Numbered from the stretch's first letter, positions 1-10,110 are shown. The stretch: 55,771 nucleotides of DNA from Betaproteobacteria bacterium (GCA_016195915.1 JACPYS010000036.1:1-55771), one strand, 5' to 3'. Numbers and translations: made by a program. Notes: a model not told the origin generated them from the sequence alone.

Positions 1-1
1 A

Positions 2-1651
2 GAGGCAGTGGATGGACTGCTCATCCGCGAAGTCTCTAAGCCCCCAGCGCAACGAACTCCGCAGAGCGAGCAGCGCCTGCGCGATGAGCAGGTGCTGCTC
101 ACCCGGCAGATCACGGAGTTGGACGCGCGGCTTGCGCGGGAATTCCCGCAGTACGCGGAACTGTCCAGCCCACAGCCTCTGGCGCTGGATGCAGCGCAAA
201 AGCTTCTTGGCGAGGACGAAGCGCTCGTCACTTTCCTGGTGTCGCAGAACGAAGCTTTTGTCTGGGCGGTGCGTAGCAAAGGGGCGCAGTTCCAGCGGCT
301 CGCGATCAAGCGAGGCGAGCTCGAAGCGCTGGTTAAGAGACTGCGGGCTCAGCTCGACCTGGGTATTCCGGAGGGCACCCCGGAGCGCGGAGCACTGTTT
401 TCAAGACCGTATGATGTCGCTGCGGCGCACGAACTCTACGTGGCGCTCTTTGGCCCTATAGAGCCGATGCTTGTAGGGGTCCGCCATCTCATTCTCGTAC
501 CCGACGGGCCGCTGCAGAGTCTGCCCTTCGGTGTGCTGGTGACCGCACCGGCACAAAAGCCCTTGCCATCGCTTGTACAGCTCAGGGACCTTCCCGCGAC
601 GCGCACGGACTACCCCGAGGTGGTGTGGTTGATCAAGCGCTACGCAATTACCGTCCTTCCTGCGGTGAGCTCGCTGCGGGCGCTTCGCGCTTTTGCGCGT
701 TCTAACCCCGGCTCCGAACCCTTCGTTGGGTTCGGGGACCCCATCCTCGGGAGAAGCGGCCAGGGTTCCCGTGGCGTGCAGCTAGGCGTGCTTCTCTCAC
801 GCGGCCCGGTCGCCGACGCACGCGAAGTGCGAGAGGCCTTTAGCCGTCTGCCGGAGACGGCCGATGAGCTGAGGGCGATCGCGGCGACGCTCAAGGCTTC
901 GCGTGAGAACCTGTACCTGGGACCGGCGGCAACGGAAGCCCGGGTAAAGAGTATGGATCTGTCGCGCTTCCGCAATGTTGCCTTTGCGACGCACGGATTG
1001 ATGGCGAACGAGGGCGAACTGAAGAGGGCCGCCGAGCCCGCCTTGGTACTGACACCGCCCGAACAGGGGACTGCGCTTGACGACGGGCTGCTCACGGCAG
1101 GTGAGATTGCGCAGCTCAAGCTCAATGCCGATTGGGTGATTCTCTCGGCGTGCAACACGGCTGCGTCCGACGGCACGCCCGGTGCCGAAGGCTTATCGGG
1201 ACTGGCGAAGGCGTTCTTCTACGCCGGGGCGCGATCGTTGCTGGTCTCACACTGGTCGGTGTACTCCGATGCGTCCGTGGCGCTGACCACGCGCATGTTC
1301 GAGGAAGCGGCGAAAGGAGCGAGCAAGGCCGAGGCGATGCAGCGATCGATCCTTGCGCTGATGCGCAGGCAGGACGATCCGTTCTTCGCGCACCCGGCGT
1401 TCTGGGCGCCCTTCATCGTCGTGGGAGAAGGCAATGCGGGCTGGGCGAGCGCTTCAGCGCCGCCTCAACCGACTACGGTCACCCCGGGAGCGAACGAGAC
1501 ACGAGGGCCTGCGACGGGCGCTAAGACGGAGCCGCAGCCCCCGAAACCCGACGTGGTAGACGATGCGGTGAGCAAAACGGTCGAGGGCGTGAAGAAGTTC
1601 TTCGACGGACTGTTCAAACCCGCCCCCGCTCCGTCGGGCCCGCAAAGGTGA
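2..1651 (+). CDS. CHAT-domain caspase-like protein, C-terminal part (5' end outside window)
   Basis: The frame is open from base 2 and ends at TGA 1649-1651. It matches the C-terminal third of the TPR-CHAT proteins at 5673 and 11840, including the residues just before the first GTG at base 8, so the gene starts upstream and its TPR part is missing here. The CHAT domain covers roughly bases 430-1430. The catalytic pair is visible: His at 992-994 in FATHGL and Cys at 1151-1153 in LSACNT, 53 residues apart. A proline-rich linker follows, then a C-terminal tail (KTVEGVKKFF) shared with the other copies. The stop overlaps the next start as TGATG, so the two genes are probably cotranslated. Location outside the cytoplasm is inferred from the complete paralogues, which carry signal peptides. 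The substrate is unknown. Confidence 0.9.
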   Translation, partial: EAVDGLLIREVSKPPAQRTPQSEQRLRDEQVLLTRQITELDARLAREFPQYAELSSPQPLALDAAQKLLGEDEALVTFLVSQNEAFVWAVRSKGAQFQRLAIKRGELEALVKRLRAQLDLGIPEGTPERGALFSRPYDVAAAHELYVALFGPIEPMLVGVRHLILVPDGPLQSLPFGVLVTAPAQKPLPSLVQLRDLPATRTDYPEVVWLIKRYAITVLPAVSSLRALRAFARSNPGSEPFVGFGDPILGRSGQGSRGVQLGVLLSRGPVADAREVREAFSRLPETADELRAIAATLKASRENLYLGPAATEARVKSMDLSRFRNVAFATHGLMANEGELKRAAEPALVLTPPEQGTALDDGLLTAGEIAQLKLNADWVILSACNTAASDGTPGAEGLSGLAKAFFYAGARSLLVSHWSVYSDASVALTTRMFEEAAKGASKAEAMQRSILALMRRQDDPFFAHPAFWAPFIVVGEGNAGWASASAPPQPTTVTPGANETRGPATGAKTEPQPPKPDVVDDAVSKTVEGVKKFFDGLFKPAPAPSGPQR

Positions 1652-3057
1652 TGGCACGCATGCGCCTTGCACTACGAATCCTCGGTTGGACGGTGGCGGC
1701 AATTGCCGTCGCGGTGCTGGTCTTTATCGGAATCAACCTCTGGGACGAGCCGCTTTCGCCGCAGGCGCAGCAGCTCCTGAAGGCACCCGAATTCCGCAAG
1801 CCCGGCCCCGACAACGCCTGGATCGCCGATATCGGGTTCCATGCGCCTTTGGGCGCCGAACCGAGCGAGTGGGGCAACCGAATAGTCGAACGCAGCCGCG
1901 CGCTGGACCAGGGCAAGGCGGCCGAATTCAACCCGTACGACGATCCAGAATCGCTGCGCTTTTCCGGCGAGCGGGCGTGGTTCGATCTCGCAAAGCAGTG
2001 GCCGCTGGAAGCTGCACAATCCAAGCCGCAGGTACTGCGGCAGTTGTTGGACCAGAACCTGGAACTCTACCGCCGCTATCAAAAGATCCGCGAGTTACCG
2101 GAGTACACGGAGACGTTCTCCGCCACTCGCCCGATGACGCCTCTGGGCGTTCCATCTGCAACGAATGAGGGTAGCGGCCTCGCGTTGGCGAAGGTCGCCC
2201 TTGCTGCCATCGAAGGGGACTTCCGCGCCGCGGTATTGGAACTGGAACGGGAATCGGCATATCACCGCCGCGTGCTCACGCAGAGCGAAACGCTCTTTCC
2301 GAGAATGTTTGCCGTGGCGATGCTCGCGCGCGACTGGGCGATGCTTTGCGACCTTGTGCGCATCCACGGCGCGCTCCTCAAGCCGTTTCGTCGATGGCTG
2401 GAGGACATTTCCGGACCACTTCCGGCGACGGGCCTCGATTTGCAGGCCGTGCTTCGCATTGACGGATTTCACCAGGTAACCGTGCTTCCGGGCTGGCGCC
2501 GCGAAATCTGGGGAAACGGCTCCGAACTCAAGGCGTTTGGGGACCTGTACGGGCAGAGACCCTTTTACCGCCTCGAGGCATTGGGCTTTCGCAGCAACGC
2601 GACCGTGAATGCGTTTGCGGAGTGGTATGACCGGGAACTTCGTCTGGTGGCGGTGATCTACGCGAAGCCTCGTGAGATTGAGAAGGTCTTTCGCAGCGGG
2701 AACAAACCTCTCGGTTCCTCTGACTGGACCCTGGTCAATCCGACCGGCAACCGGGTTCTCGCCCTGATTTACCATGACCGCGGTTACCTGGATTACGTCG
2801 CCCGCATGCGTGACATCTCCGCGTTCGGGGCACTGATCCGGACGCAGATGGATCTGGTGTTCGACCCCGCGGCGCGCGAGGGCGCGGACCCGAAGTTCCC
2901 TGCGGACGGCGAAGCCCGGGAGGACGATCTCTTCGGGACGCGCATTTACCTTGACCGGAACGCCGGCCTGCTCTGGTTTAATCCACTTAAACCCTCCTGG
3001 TGGGGTCGGGCGATCGCCTCGCGGTACAACGGCCGCGTCGCGGTGCCTTTGAAATGA
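1651..3057 (+). CDS. Membrane-anchored protein of unknown function in the CHAT cluster
   Basis: This is a 468-residue protein. I start it at ATG 1651, which overlaps the CHAT stop; GTG 1648 is in the same frame but one codon earlier. Residues 7-28 form one hydrophobic segment, so the protein is probably an inner-membrane anchor with a large periplasmic part. I do not recognise a domain in the rest, which is rich in Trp, Arg and Leu and looks like a soluble alpha/beta or helical fold. It ends in TGA inside an ATGA overlap with the cyclase gene at 3054. The tight spacing on both sides says it belongs to the CHAT-cyclase operon, but nothing in the sequence shows what it does. Confidence 0.85.
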   Translation: MARMRLALRILGWTVAAIAVAVLVFIGINLWDEPLSPQAQQLLKAPEFRKPGPDNAWIADIGFHAPLGAEPSEWGNRIVERSRALDQGKAAEFNPYDDPESLRFSGERAWFDLAKQWPLEAAQSKPQVLRQLLDQNLELYRRYQKIRELPEYTETFSATRPMTPLGVPSATNEGSGLALAKVALAAIEGDFRAAVLELERESAYHRRVLTQSETLFPRMFAVAMLARDWAMLCDLVRIHGALLKPFRRWLEDISGPLPATGLDLQAVLRIDGFHQVTVLPGWRREIWGNGSELKAFGDLYGQRPFYRLEALGFRSNATVNAFAEWYDRELRLVAVIYAKPREIEKVFRSGNKPLGSSDWTLVNPTGNRVLALIYHDRGYLDYVARMRDISAFGALIRTQMDLVFDPAAREGADPKFPADGEAREDDLFGTRIYLDRNAGLLWFNPLKPSWWGRAIASRYNGRVAVPLK

Positions 3058-4934
3058 TGCTGGCCACCGTGAGCGCAAGGAGGCACCTGCATTTGTTTCT
3101 AGCCGTTGTGATTGCGACCGCTTCGGCGCTCGGCGTCGCCCGCACCGAGTCGGGCCGCGCGCTCGAGAACCTTTACTACGATTACTGGCACGTGCTTTCC
3201 GGGGAGCGATACGCGCCGAAGTACACCGCGATTGTTTCGGTGGACGACGACACGCTCCTCGCGCTCAGGGACGACCCGCTTGCGTTCTGGGGACCGCACT
3301 TCGGTACGGCGATCGACGTGCTGAACCGGGCGGGCGCGAAGCTGATCGGGTTCGACTTCCTCTACCAGGTGAGCGCGGAGAGCTGGCTCAGGAAGCTCGA
3401 TCTTCCCGACAGCGAGGTGTCGCGGAACTACGACTCGCCACTGCGCGCCGCGCTCGCACAGGGCAATGTCGTGCTGATCACGCACCTCGTGGCGCGGAAA
3501 GAAGGCGCGGAACTGCTCACTCCGCCGCTCGAACAACTGGTCCTGCTGCCCGGCGGAATCCACAATCTCGGGATTGCGAATCTCGTCCCGGACGAAGACA
3601 AATACGTCCGGCACTTCCTCCCCTTCCTCGATCCGGACCCGCAGAAGCCCGGCGTGAGCCTCGCGATGCAGCTTGCGCTTCGTGCACAAGGCAAGGACCC
3701 CGCGCAGACGACGTGGGACATCGCCGGCACGAAATGGTCACGCGAAATTGCGCCGAAGTTCATCGGGTTTGCCGGACCACCGGGAACGATTCCGGCGGTG
3801 TCGATGGCGAAGCTCCTCGAGCCGGATGCTTTGCAGGATCCGGCGGTGCGCGGCCTGCGGGACAAGGTCGTCATCCTGGCGGCCAATAACTCCGGCGCGC
3901 AGGACCAGCACTTCACGCCGTACTCGCGCGGTGCGCGTCCCGAGCAAATGGCGGGCGGAGAGATTCACGCCAACATCGTGGAAACGATACTTTCGGGTCG
4001 CGTCCCTCGCTTCATACCGCTCCCGATCGAGATCGCGTACGTTGCTGCACTGCTTGCCGTTGCAACCTGGTTTTTTCTGCGCCTGAGCGTTGGCCGGAGC
4101 GCGGTTCTTGCCGCGGTCGCGTGTATCGCGATCATGCTGCCTGGCTACGTCACGCTGCCCTATGACTGGGTCGTTCCGGTCGCCGGCCCGCAAACCGGCG
4201 TCCTCGCCGCCTTCCTCGTCACCCTTGGCCTGCGCCTCACGGGCGAGGAGCGCGAGCGGGCGCGCATCCGGGAGCTCTTCGGCAGGTACGTCTCCGATGA
4301 CGTCGTGGACAAACTTCTCTCCGATGAGCGGCGCCCGGACCTCGCCGGCGAAGCGCTCACGGTCACCGTGCTCTTCTCGGACATCCGGAACTTCACCACC
4401 ATTTCGGAAAAGCTCACGGCGCACGAAGTGGTCGAGATGCTCAACGCCTTTTTCAGCCGGGCCTGCGAGCCGATCCTTGCCGAAGGGGGCACCGTGGACA
4501 AATACATTGGGGATGCCGTGATGGCGGTGTTCGGCTCGCCCGTGCTGCGTACCGATCACGCCCGGCGAGCGCTGCGTGCGGCCCTGGGCATCGCGCGCGC
4601 CGCCGTGGGATTCAAGGACTGGATGCGCGAGCGCTTCCCGGAGCGCGGCTTGCCCGAGTTCGGCGTGGGGATCGGCTTGCATAGCGGCGAGGCCGTGATC
4701 GGCGATATCGGCACGCCCAGGCGCAAGGAGTTCACCGCGATCGGTGACACCGTCAACGCCGCGTCACGGCTGGAAGGGGTTACAAAGGAAATGAAGTGCG
4801 TCATCGTCGCGAGCGAGGCGACCCTGCAAGCGGCGGGCGGCGGCGTGCGCACAGGAAAATCTGAAGAGGTCCGGGTAAAAGGCAAGGCCGAGCCACTTCA
4901 GGTCTACGAGATCGTGGGCCTCGACGAGGTTTAA
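3054..4934 (+). CDS. CHASE2-domain class III adenylate cyclase
   Basis: A 626-residue membrane enzyme that should make cAMP from ATP in response to a periplasmic signal. The start is ATG 3054 (ATGA overlap with the previous stop); an in-frame start at 3000 would lie inside the upstream gene. A short N-terminal membrane segment is followed by an extracytoplasmic CHASE2 domain (about residues 30-320), then about three hydrophobic segments (about 325-395), then the cyclase catalytic domain (about 430-620). Both metal-binding aspartates are present: D443 in FSDIRNF and D487 in GDAVMA. In EFTAIGDTVN the purine-specifying position is Thr, the pattern of class IIIb adenylate cyclases. The neighbours are exported CHAT and FecR-like proteins, so this is the most likely route from envelope event to cytoplasmic signal. 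The coupling is inferred. Confidence 0.93.
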   Translation: MMLATVSARRHLHLFLAVVIATASALGVARTESGRALENLYYDYWHVLSGERYAPKYTAIVSVDDDTLLALRDDPLAFWGPHFGTAIDVLNRAGAKLIGFDFLYQVSAESWLRKLDLPDSEVSRNYDSPLRAALAQGNVVLITHLVARKEGAELLTPPLEQLVLLPGGIHNLGIANLVPDEDKYVRHFLPFLDPDPQKPGVSLAMQLALRAQGKDPAQTTWDIAGTKWSREIAPKFIGFAGPPGTIPAVSMAKLLEPDALQDPAVRGLRDKVVILAANNSGAQDQHFTPYSRGARPEQMAGGEIHANIVETILSGRVPRFIPLPIEIAYVAALLAVATWFFLRLSVGRSAVLAAVACIAIMLPGYVTLPYDWVVPVAGPQTGVLAAFLVTLGLRLTGEERERARIRELFGRYVSDDVVDKLLSDERRPDLAGEALTVTVLFSDIRNFTTISEKLTAHEVVEMLNAFFSRACEPILAEGGTVDKYIGDAVMAVFGSPVLRTDHARRALRAALGIARAAVGFKDWMRERFPERGLPEFGVGIGLHSGEAVIGDIGTPRRKEFTAIGDTVNAASRLEGVTKEMKCVIVASEATLQAAGGGVRTGKSEEVRVKGKAEPLQVYEIVGLDEV

Positions 4935-4965
4935 CATCGACGGACGATCGAAGGGGGAGGGTGTC

Positions 4966-5613
4966 ATGGGCAAATGGCTGGTTTCGCTGCTCCTGGCTTT
5001 GACGAGCGGTATTGCGCTCGCGCAGAGCGCCGACGTCGCACTGGTCAACCTGGTCACCGGCGACGTGAACTATGTGCCGCAGGCGGGCGCACCCGGCAAG
5101 GTGCGGCCGTACATGAAGGTGCGGGATGGCGACCGCATCAACGTTGCCGCTGGCGGCCAGGTGCGAGTCGTGTTCTTCGAAGGCGCGCGCCAGGAGCTTT
5201 GGGCCGGCCCCGCGAGCTTCCGGGCGGGGAAGACTGCGGCCGAGCCGATTTCTGGAAAGGCGGCGGAGACAACGAATCTGCCGGCGGGCGTACCGCAGCG
5301 CATGGCGCGGGTGCCGGAATTGATCCAGACCGCGAAGCTGGGCGGCATCCAGCTGCGGGGCATGACACGGCAACAGCAGGCCAGCCTTGACCAGCAGGCG
5401 ACGCTTGCTCAAGCGAGAGCGTCTTACGAGAAGATGCGAAATGAAATGCCGGCAACTGACATTGCGCCCGAACTTTATCTCTACGCCGTGCTGTATGAAT
5501 TCCTCGTCTATGACGAGATGAAGAGCATGGTGGCGGAGATGCGGCGCAAGCAGCCCGACAACGAGGACGTCAAGGCACTCGATGCCTGGTTGACCAGCCG
5601 GATGGTGCGTTAG
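4966..5613 (+). CDS. Exported FecR-like domain protein
   Basis: A 215-residue protein with a clear signal peptide (residues 1-20, cleavage after ALA-Q). A strong GGGGGAGGG ribosome site precedes ATG 4966. Residues 25-95 have the alternating hydrophobic pattern and GD...V...G turns of a FecR-type beta sandwich (VNLVTGDVNY, VRDGDRINVAAGG), with no membrane segment. The C-terminal half is helical and ends near EMRRKQPDNEDVKALDAWL. It lies 31 bases after the cyclase and 59 before a TPR-CHAT gene. A decayed relative of its C-terminal half sits upstream of the - strand TPR-CHAT gene (23127-23339), so the FecR-like/TPR-CHAT pairing is recurrent. The FecR assignment is by pattern only; a role as ligand or partner of the CHAT protein is inferred. 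Confidence 0.85.
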   Translation: MGKWLVSLLLALTSGIALAQSADVALVNLVTGDVNYVPQAGAPGKVRPYMKVRDGDRINVAAGGQVRVVFFEGARQELWAGPASFRAGKTAAEPISGKAAETTNLPAGVPQRMARVPELIQTAKLGGIQLRGMTRQQQASLDQQATLAQARASYEKMRNEMPATDIAPELYLYAVLYEFLVYDEMKSMVAEMRRKQPDNEDVKALDAWLTSRMVR

Positions 5614-5672
5614 CGGGTGATTCGGGGCGCTTGGTGGTGATAAACGTTTAGGAGAAAGAGTCGGATTGCGTC

Positions 5673-8600
5673 ATGGGGAAGATGCTTCGCCTCGCGCTTT
5701 GCACCGCACTGGTATTGCAGTGCGGTGTTGCCATTGCTGGCGAGGCTGAGTGGGATGACCACATGAAGACTGGAATGGCGGCCCTTAGGCGGGGCGACTT
5801 TCGCAGCGCTGCGGTGAGTTATGGGGCGGCGTTAAAGGAAGCCGAACTAATCGCTCACGATGGACCGCATACCGGGCTCACACTGGCTACGCTGGGCACT
5901 GCATACCGTCTTCAGGGCCGCCACGCGGAGGCGGAGCCGCTCTACCAGCGCTCGCTTGCGATCTACGATAAGGTGTTCGGCGCCGGACATCCGGATGTCA
6001 CGTTTCCGCTCGACGGTCTCGCGGTGCTCTATAAAACGCAGCGCCGCTATGCCGAGGCCGAGCCGCTTTATCGGCGCTCGCTCACGATTCGAGAAAAAGC
6101 GCTTGGTGCCGAACACCCGGATGTCGCAACTGCGCTCGATGACCTGGCGACGCTTTATCGAGCGCAAGGTCGCGACGCCGATGCCGAACCGCTCCTAAGC
6201 CGCGCGCTCGCGGTACGAGAAAAAGCGCATGGTGCGGAGCATCCTGACGTCGCGACCTCGCTAAATAACCTCGCGGAGCTCCGTCGAGCGCAAGGCCGCA
6301 ACGCCGATGCGGAGCTGCTGTATCGACGCTCACTCTCGATTTTGGAAAAAGTGCGTGGTGCCGAGCATCCGAATGTCGCGATGTCTCTCAATAACCTCGC
6401 CGTGCTCTATCAAGCGCAGGGCCGCTACGCCGAGGCCGAGCCGCTTTTTCGACGCTCGCTCGCGATCTCCGAAAAAGCCCTCGGGCCGGAGCATCCGAAT
6501 GTCGCAATTGCGCTTAATAACCTTGCGTTACTCTATCAAGAGCGAAGTCGCTACGCCGAGGTCGAACCATTGTTTCGACGCTCGCTCGCGATTTGGGAAA
6601 AAGCGCTGGGTGTCGAGCACCTAAATGTCGCAATGGCGCTGAATAACCTCGCGAATCTCCACCGGATCCGAGCCCGCTACGCCGAGGCCGAGCCGCTCTT
6701 TCGACGCTCGCTCGCGATTCGCGAAAAGGCCCTCGGGCCGGAGCACCCGGACGTCGCCCAAAATCTGAACACTTTCGCGATGCTCTACCAAGACCAAGGT
6801 CGCTATGCCGAGGCCGAGCCGCTATATCGACGGTCGCTTGCGATTCGAGAAAAAACGTTTGGTGCCGAGCATCCGGACGTCGCGGTGGCGCTGAATAACC
6901 TCGCGGAGCTCTACCGAGCCCAAGGCCATCACGTCGAGGCCGAACCGCTGTATCGACGTTCGCTCGCGATTCAAGAAAAAGCGCATAGAGCTGAGCACCC
7001 GGACGTCGCCCAAAGCCTGAACAATCTCGCGGGGCTCTACCGAGATCAAGGCCGCTATGCCGAGGCCGAGCCGCTCTTTCAACGCTCGCTCGCGATACGG
7101 GAAAAAGCGCTAGGCGCGGAGCACCCGGATTTCGCGAATTCGCTCAATAACTTCGCATCGCTCTATCTACTGCAAGGCCGCTACGCCGAGGCTGAGCCAC
7201 TGTATCGACGCTCGCTTGCGATTTGGGAACGAGTGCTCGGCGCCGAGCACCCCGATGTCGCGACCGCGCTCAATAATCTCGCGGAGATTTATCGAGCCCA
7301 AGGCCGCTATGCGGAGGCCGAGCCGCTCTTTCGACGCTCGCTCGCGATCTCCGAAAAAGCCCTCGGCCCGGAGCATCCGAGTGTCGCAATGTCACTGAAT
7401 AATGGCGCGGCGCTCTACGAAGCGCAAGGTCGTTACGCCGAGGCCGAGCCGCTCCTTCGACGCTCGCTCACGATTTACGAAAAAGCGCTCGGGCCTGAAC
7501 ACTCGGATGTCGCCCAAGTCCTGAACAATCTCGCTGTGATGTATCGATTGCAAGGTCGATCCGCCGAGGCCGAACCGCTGTACCGCCGCTCGCTCGCAAT
7601 CGGCGAAAAAGCGCTCGGCCCGGACCATCCAAGGGTCGCAATAGCACTCTTTAACCTGGCGTCGCTATACCAAAAAGACCAAGCCCGCTACGCCGATGCC
7701 GAGCTACTGTTACTGCGTTCGCTCGCGATTTCGGAAAAAGCTCTCGGGCCTGAGCACCCGCACGTGGCCGCAAGTCTGAACAATCTCGCGACGCTCTACC
7801 AAGCCCAGGGCCGCTACGCCGAAGCGGAGCCACTTCACAAACGTTCGCTCGCGATTATCGAAAAGGGCTTCGGTCCGGAGCATGCGGAGGCGGCGCGGTC
7901 ACTTAACAACTTGGCGGGGCTTTACGACCTCCAGGGACGTTACGCGGAGGCAGAGCCGCTCTTCAAGCGTTCGCTGGCGATTTGGGAAAAGGCCCTCGGC
8001 GTGGACCATCCGGATGTCGCGCTCTCGCTCAATAACCTCGCGGGCCTTTATCGAGCCCAAAAGCGCGTTGGAGAGGGATTAGCCAGTGCTCGCCGGGCGA
8101 CCGGAATTCTCGCTGCCCGATACTCACGCCGCGACGTGAGCATCTCGCGCGGTGCGTTGGCTGAACAGCGCACTCGCTCATTCGGCTTCGAGCAACAAGT
8201 GGCACTGCTGCAACTGGATGGGGACCAGAATCCCGGAGCTCGCGCGCCGAACGCAGCCGAGGCGTTCGCGGTCGCCCAGCTTGCACGGGCAAGCGATACG
8301 GCGGAGCAAGTCGCGCGCATGGCGGTGCGCTTCGCGGCGGGCAGCGATGCGCTCGCACAACTGGCGCGGCAACGCCAGGATCTGATTGCGCGAGCAGAGG
8401 CAGTGGACGGGCTGCTGATCCGCGAAGCGTCTAAGCCCCCAGCGCAGCGAAATCCCCAGACCGAGCAGCGCGTGCGCGGCGAACAGGCCCAGCTCACCCG
8501 GCTGATTGCAGAGCTGGACGGGCGGCTTGCGCGGGAATTCCCGCAGTATGCAGAACTCTCCAGCCCGCAGCCACTGGCGATGGATGCGGCGCAAAAGCTC

Positions 8601-10040
8601 TTGGGCGAGGACGAAGCGCTTATTACTTTCCTGGTGTCGCAGGACGAAACCTTTGTCTTGGCGGTGCGCAGCAAAGAAGCGCAGTTCCAGCGGCTCGCGA
8701 TCAAGCGCGGCGAGCTCGAAGCGCTGGTGAAGCGGCTACGGGCTCAGCTTGACCTGGGTATTCCGGAAGGTACCGCGGAGCGCGGAGCACTGTTTTCAAG
8801 ACCGTATGATGCCGCGGCGGCGCATGAACTTTACGTGGCGATTTTTAGCCCCATAGAACCATTGCTTGCTGGAGTGCGCCATCTCATTCTCGTTCCCGAC
8901 GGGCCGCTCCAAAGCCTGCCCTTCGGTGTGTTGCTGACCGCACCGACACAAAAGCCCTTGGCATCGCTTGAACAGCTCAGGGATCTTCCCGCGTCGCGCA
9001 CGGACTACGCCGAGGTGGCGTGGCTGATCAAGCGCTACGCGATTACCGTCCTTCCGGCGGTGAGTTCGCTGCGGGCGCTTCGCGCTTTTGCGCGTGCCAA
9101 CCCCGGCTCCGAGCCCTTCGTTGGATTTGGCGATCCCATTCTTGGGAGAAGCGGCCAAGGTTCCCGTGGCGTGCAGCTGAGCACGCTATTCTCACGCGGC
9201 CCGATCGCCGATGCGCGCGAAGTGCGGGAAGCCTTTAGCCGTCTGCCGGAGACGGCCGATGAGTTGAGGGCGATCGCGGCGACGCTCAAGGCTTCGCGTG
9301 AGCACCTGTACCTGGGACCGGCGGCAACGGAAGCCCGGGTGAAGAGTATGGATCTGTCGCGCTTCCGCAATGTTGCCTTTGCGACGCACGGGTTGATGGC
9401 GAACGAGGGCGAACTGAAGAGGGCCCCTGAGCCCGCCTTGGTACTGACGCCGCCCGAACAGGGGACTGCGCTTGACGACGGTCTGCTCACGGCGGGTGAG
9501 ATTGCGCAGCTCAAGCTCAACGCCGATTGGGTGATTCTCTCGGCGTGCAATACGGCTGCCTCCGATGGCACGCCTGGTGCCGAAGGGTTATCCGGTCTGG
9601 CGAAGGCGTTCTTCTACGCTGGGGCGCGTTCGCTTCTGGTCTCACACTGGTCGGTGTACTCCGATGCGTCCGTGGCGCTCACCACGCGCATGTTCGAGGA
9701 AGCGGCGAAAGGAGCAAGCAAGGCCGAGGCGATGCAGCGATCGATCCTCGCGCTGATGCGCAGGCAGGATGATCCCTTCTTCGCGCACCCGGCATTCTGG
9801 GCGCCGTTCATAGTGGTGGGAGAGGGCAATGCGGGCTGGGCGACTGCTTCGGCGCAGCCTCGACCGGTCACGGTTGCTCCGGCGGCACCGCAGACTCGGG
9901 CTCCGGCGACTGAGTCCGCGGCGAGCACCAAGTCGGAGCCCACGAAACCCGACGCAGTGGAAGATACTGTGAACAAGACGGTCGAGGGCGTAAAGAGCTT
10001 CTTCAAAGGATTGCTCCAGCCTGCGCCGGCGCAGCGATGA
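5673..10040 (+). CDS. Exported TPR-CHAT caspase-like protein (17 TPR units)
   Basis: A 1455-residue protein. Residues 1-22 form a signal peptide ending before GEAEW, a motif shared by all complete copies here. Residues about 70-800 hold about 17 kinesin-light-chain-type TPR units of 42 residues (core GRYAEAEPLYRRSLAI), flanked by degenerate ones. A helical connector follows, then the CHAT domain (about 1040-1390) with His1239 in FATHGL and Cys1292 in LSACNT, the caspase-like dyad. A Pro/Ala linker leads to a conserved C-terminal helix (KTVEGVKSFF). TPR-CHAT proteins of this architecture act as proteases activated through their TPR part in other systems (for example Csx29); here the signal peptide puts the enzyme in the periplasm or outside. 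Its target is unknown. An AGGAGAAAGAG sequence lies about 17 bases upstream, so the start could shift a little. Confidence 0.93.
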   Translation: MGKMLRLALCTALVLQCGVAIAGEAEWDDHMKTGMAALRRGDFRSAAVSYGAALKEAELIAHDGPHTGLTLATLGTAYRLQGRHAEAEPLYQRSLAIYDKVFGAGHPDVTFPLDGLAVLYKTQRRYAEAEPLYRRSLTIREKALGAEHPDVATALDDLATLYRAQGRDADAEPLLSRALAVREKAHGAEHPDVATSLNNLAELRRAQGRNADAELLYRRSLSILEKVRGAEHPNVAMSLNNLAVLYQAQGRYAEAEPLFRRSLAISEKALGPEHPNVAIALNNLALLYQERSRYAEVEPLFRRSLAIWEKALGVEHLNVAMALNNLANLHRIRARYAEAEPLFRRSLAIREKALGPEHPDVAQNLNTFAMLYQDQGRYAEAEPLYRRSLAIREKTFGAEHPDVAVALNNLAELYRAQGHHVEAEPLYRRSLAIQEKAHRAEHPDVAQSLNNLAGLYRDQGRYAEAEPLFQRSLAIREKALGAEHPDFANSLNNFASLYLLQGRYAEAEPLYRRSLAIWERVLGAEHPDVATALNNLAEIYRAQGRYAEAEPLFRRSLAISEKALGPEHPSVAMSLNNGAALYEAQGRYAEAEPLLRRSLTIYEKALGPEHSDVAQVLNNLAVMYRLQGRSAEAEPLYRRSLAIGEKALGPDHPRVAIALFNLASLYQKDQARYADAELLLLRSLAISEKALGPEHPHVAASLNNLATLYQAQGRYAEAEPLHKRSLAIIEKGFGPEHAEAARSLNNLAGLYDLQGRYAEAEPLFKRSLAIWEKALGVDHPDVALSLNNLAGLYRAQKRVGEGLASARRATGILAARYSRRDVSISRGALAEQRTRSFGFEQQVALLQLDGDQNPGARAPNAAEAFAVAQLARASDTAEQVARMAVRFAAGSDALAQLARQRQDLIARAEAVDGLLIREASKPPAQRNPQTEQRVRGEQAQLTRLIAELDGRLAREFPQYAELSSPQPLAMDAAQKLLGEDEALITFLVSQDETFVLAVRSKEAQFQRLAIKRGELEALVKRLRAQLDLGIPEGTAERGALFSRPYDAAAAHELYVAIFSPIEPLLAGVRHLILVPDGPLQSLPFGVLLTAPTQKPLASLEQLRDLPASRTDYAEVAWLIKRYAITVLPAVSSLRALRAFARANPGSEPFVGFGDPILGRSGQGSRGVQLSTLFSRGPIADAREVREAFSRLPETADELRAIAATLKASREHLYLGPAATEARVKSMDLSRFRNVAFATHGLMANEGELKRAPEPALVLTPPEQGTALDDGLLTAGEIAQLKLNADWVILSACNTAASDGTPGAEGLSGLAKAFFYAGARSLLVSHWSVYSDASVALTTRMFEEAAKGASKAEAMQRSILALMRRQDDPFFAHPAFWAPFIVVGEGNAGWATASAQPRPVTVAPAAPQTRAPATESAASTKSEPTKPDAVEDTVNKTVEGVKSFFKGLLQPAPAQR
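5877..8055 (+). repeat. Tandem 126-base repeats encoding TPR units
   Basis: About 17 head-to-tail copies of a 126-base unit, each coding one 42-residue TPR. The segment coding for RYAEAEPL is nearly invariant, while the inter-helix parts vary. Because copies are so alike, this stretch is prone to repeat-number change and to assembly error; the paralogues at 11840 and 23107 carry about 14 and 8 units. Confidence 0.9.
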
Positions 10041-10069
10041 TTGACCGTTGGCAATGGGAGAAATATTTT
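10041..10069 (+). promoter_or_regulatory. Possible sigma70-type promoter before the binding protein gene
   Basis: TTGACC at 10041-10046 and TATTTT at 10064-10069 are separated by 17 bases, close to the standard -35/-10 arrangement. The element starts right after the CHAT stop codon and lies about 40 bases before ATG 10111, which has its own GGGAGG ribosome site. A related sequence begins at 15797 before the second binding-protein fusion, so the region was duplicated with the genes. Confidence 0.45.
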
Positions 10070-10110
10070 TTTTGCGGATACTTTGAGTCGCACAAAGAGA
10101 GGGAGGTCTC

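Noticed and set aside
5877-8055. Regular repeats that could be taken for a CRISPR array or satellite DNA
   Set aside because: The period is 126 bases, the frame is open throughout and each unit codes one TPR; there are no unique spacers.
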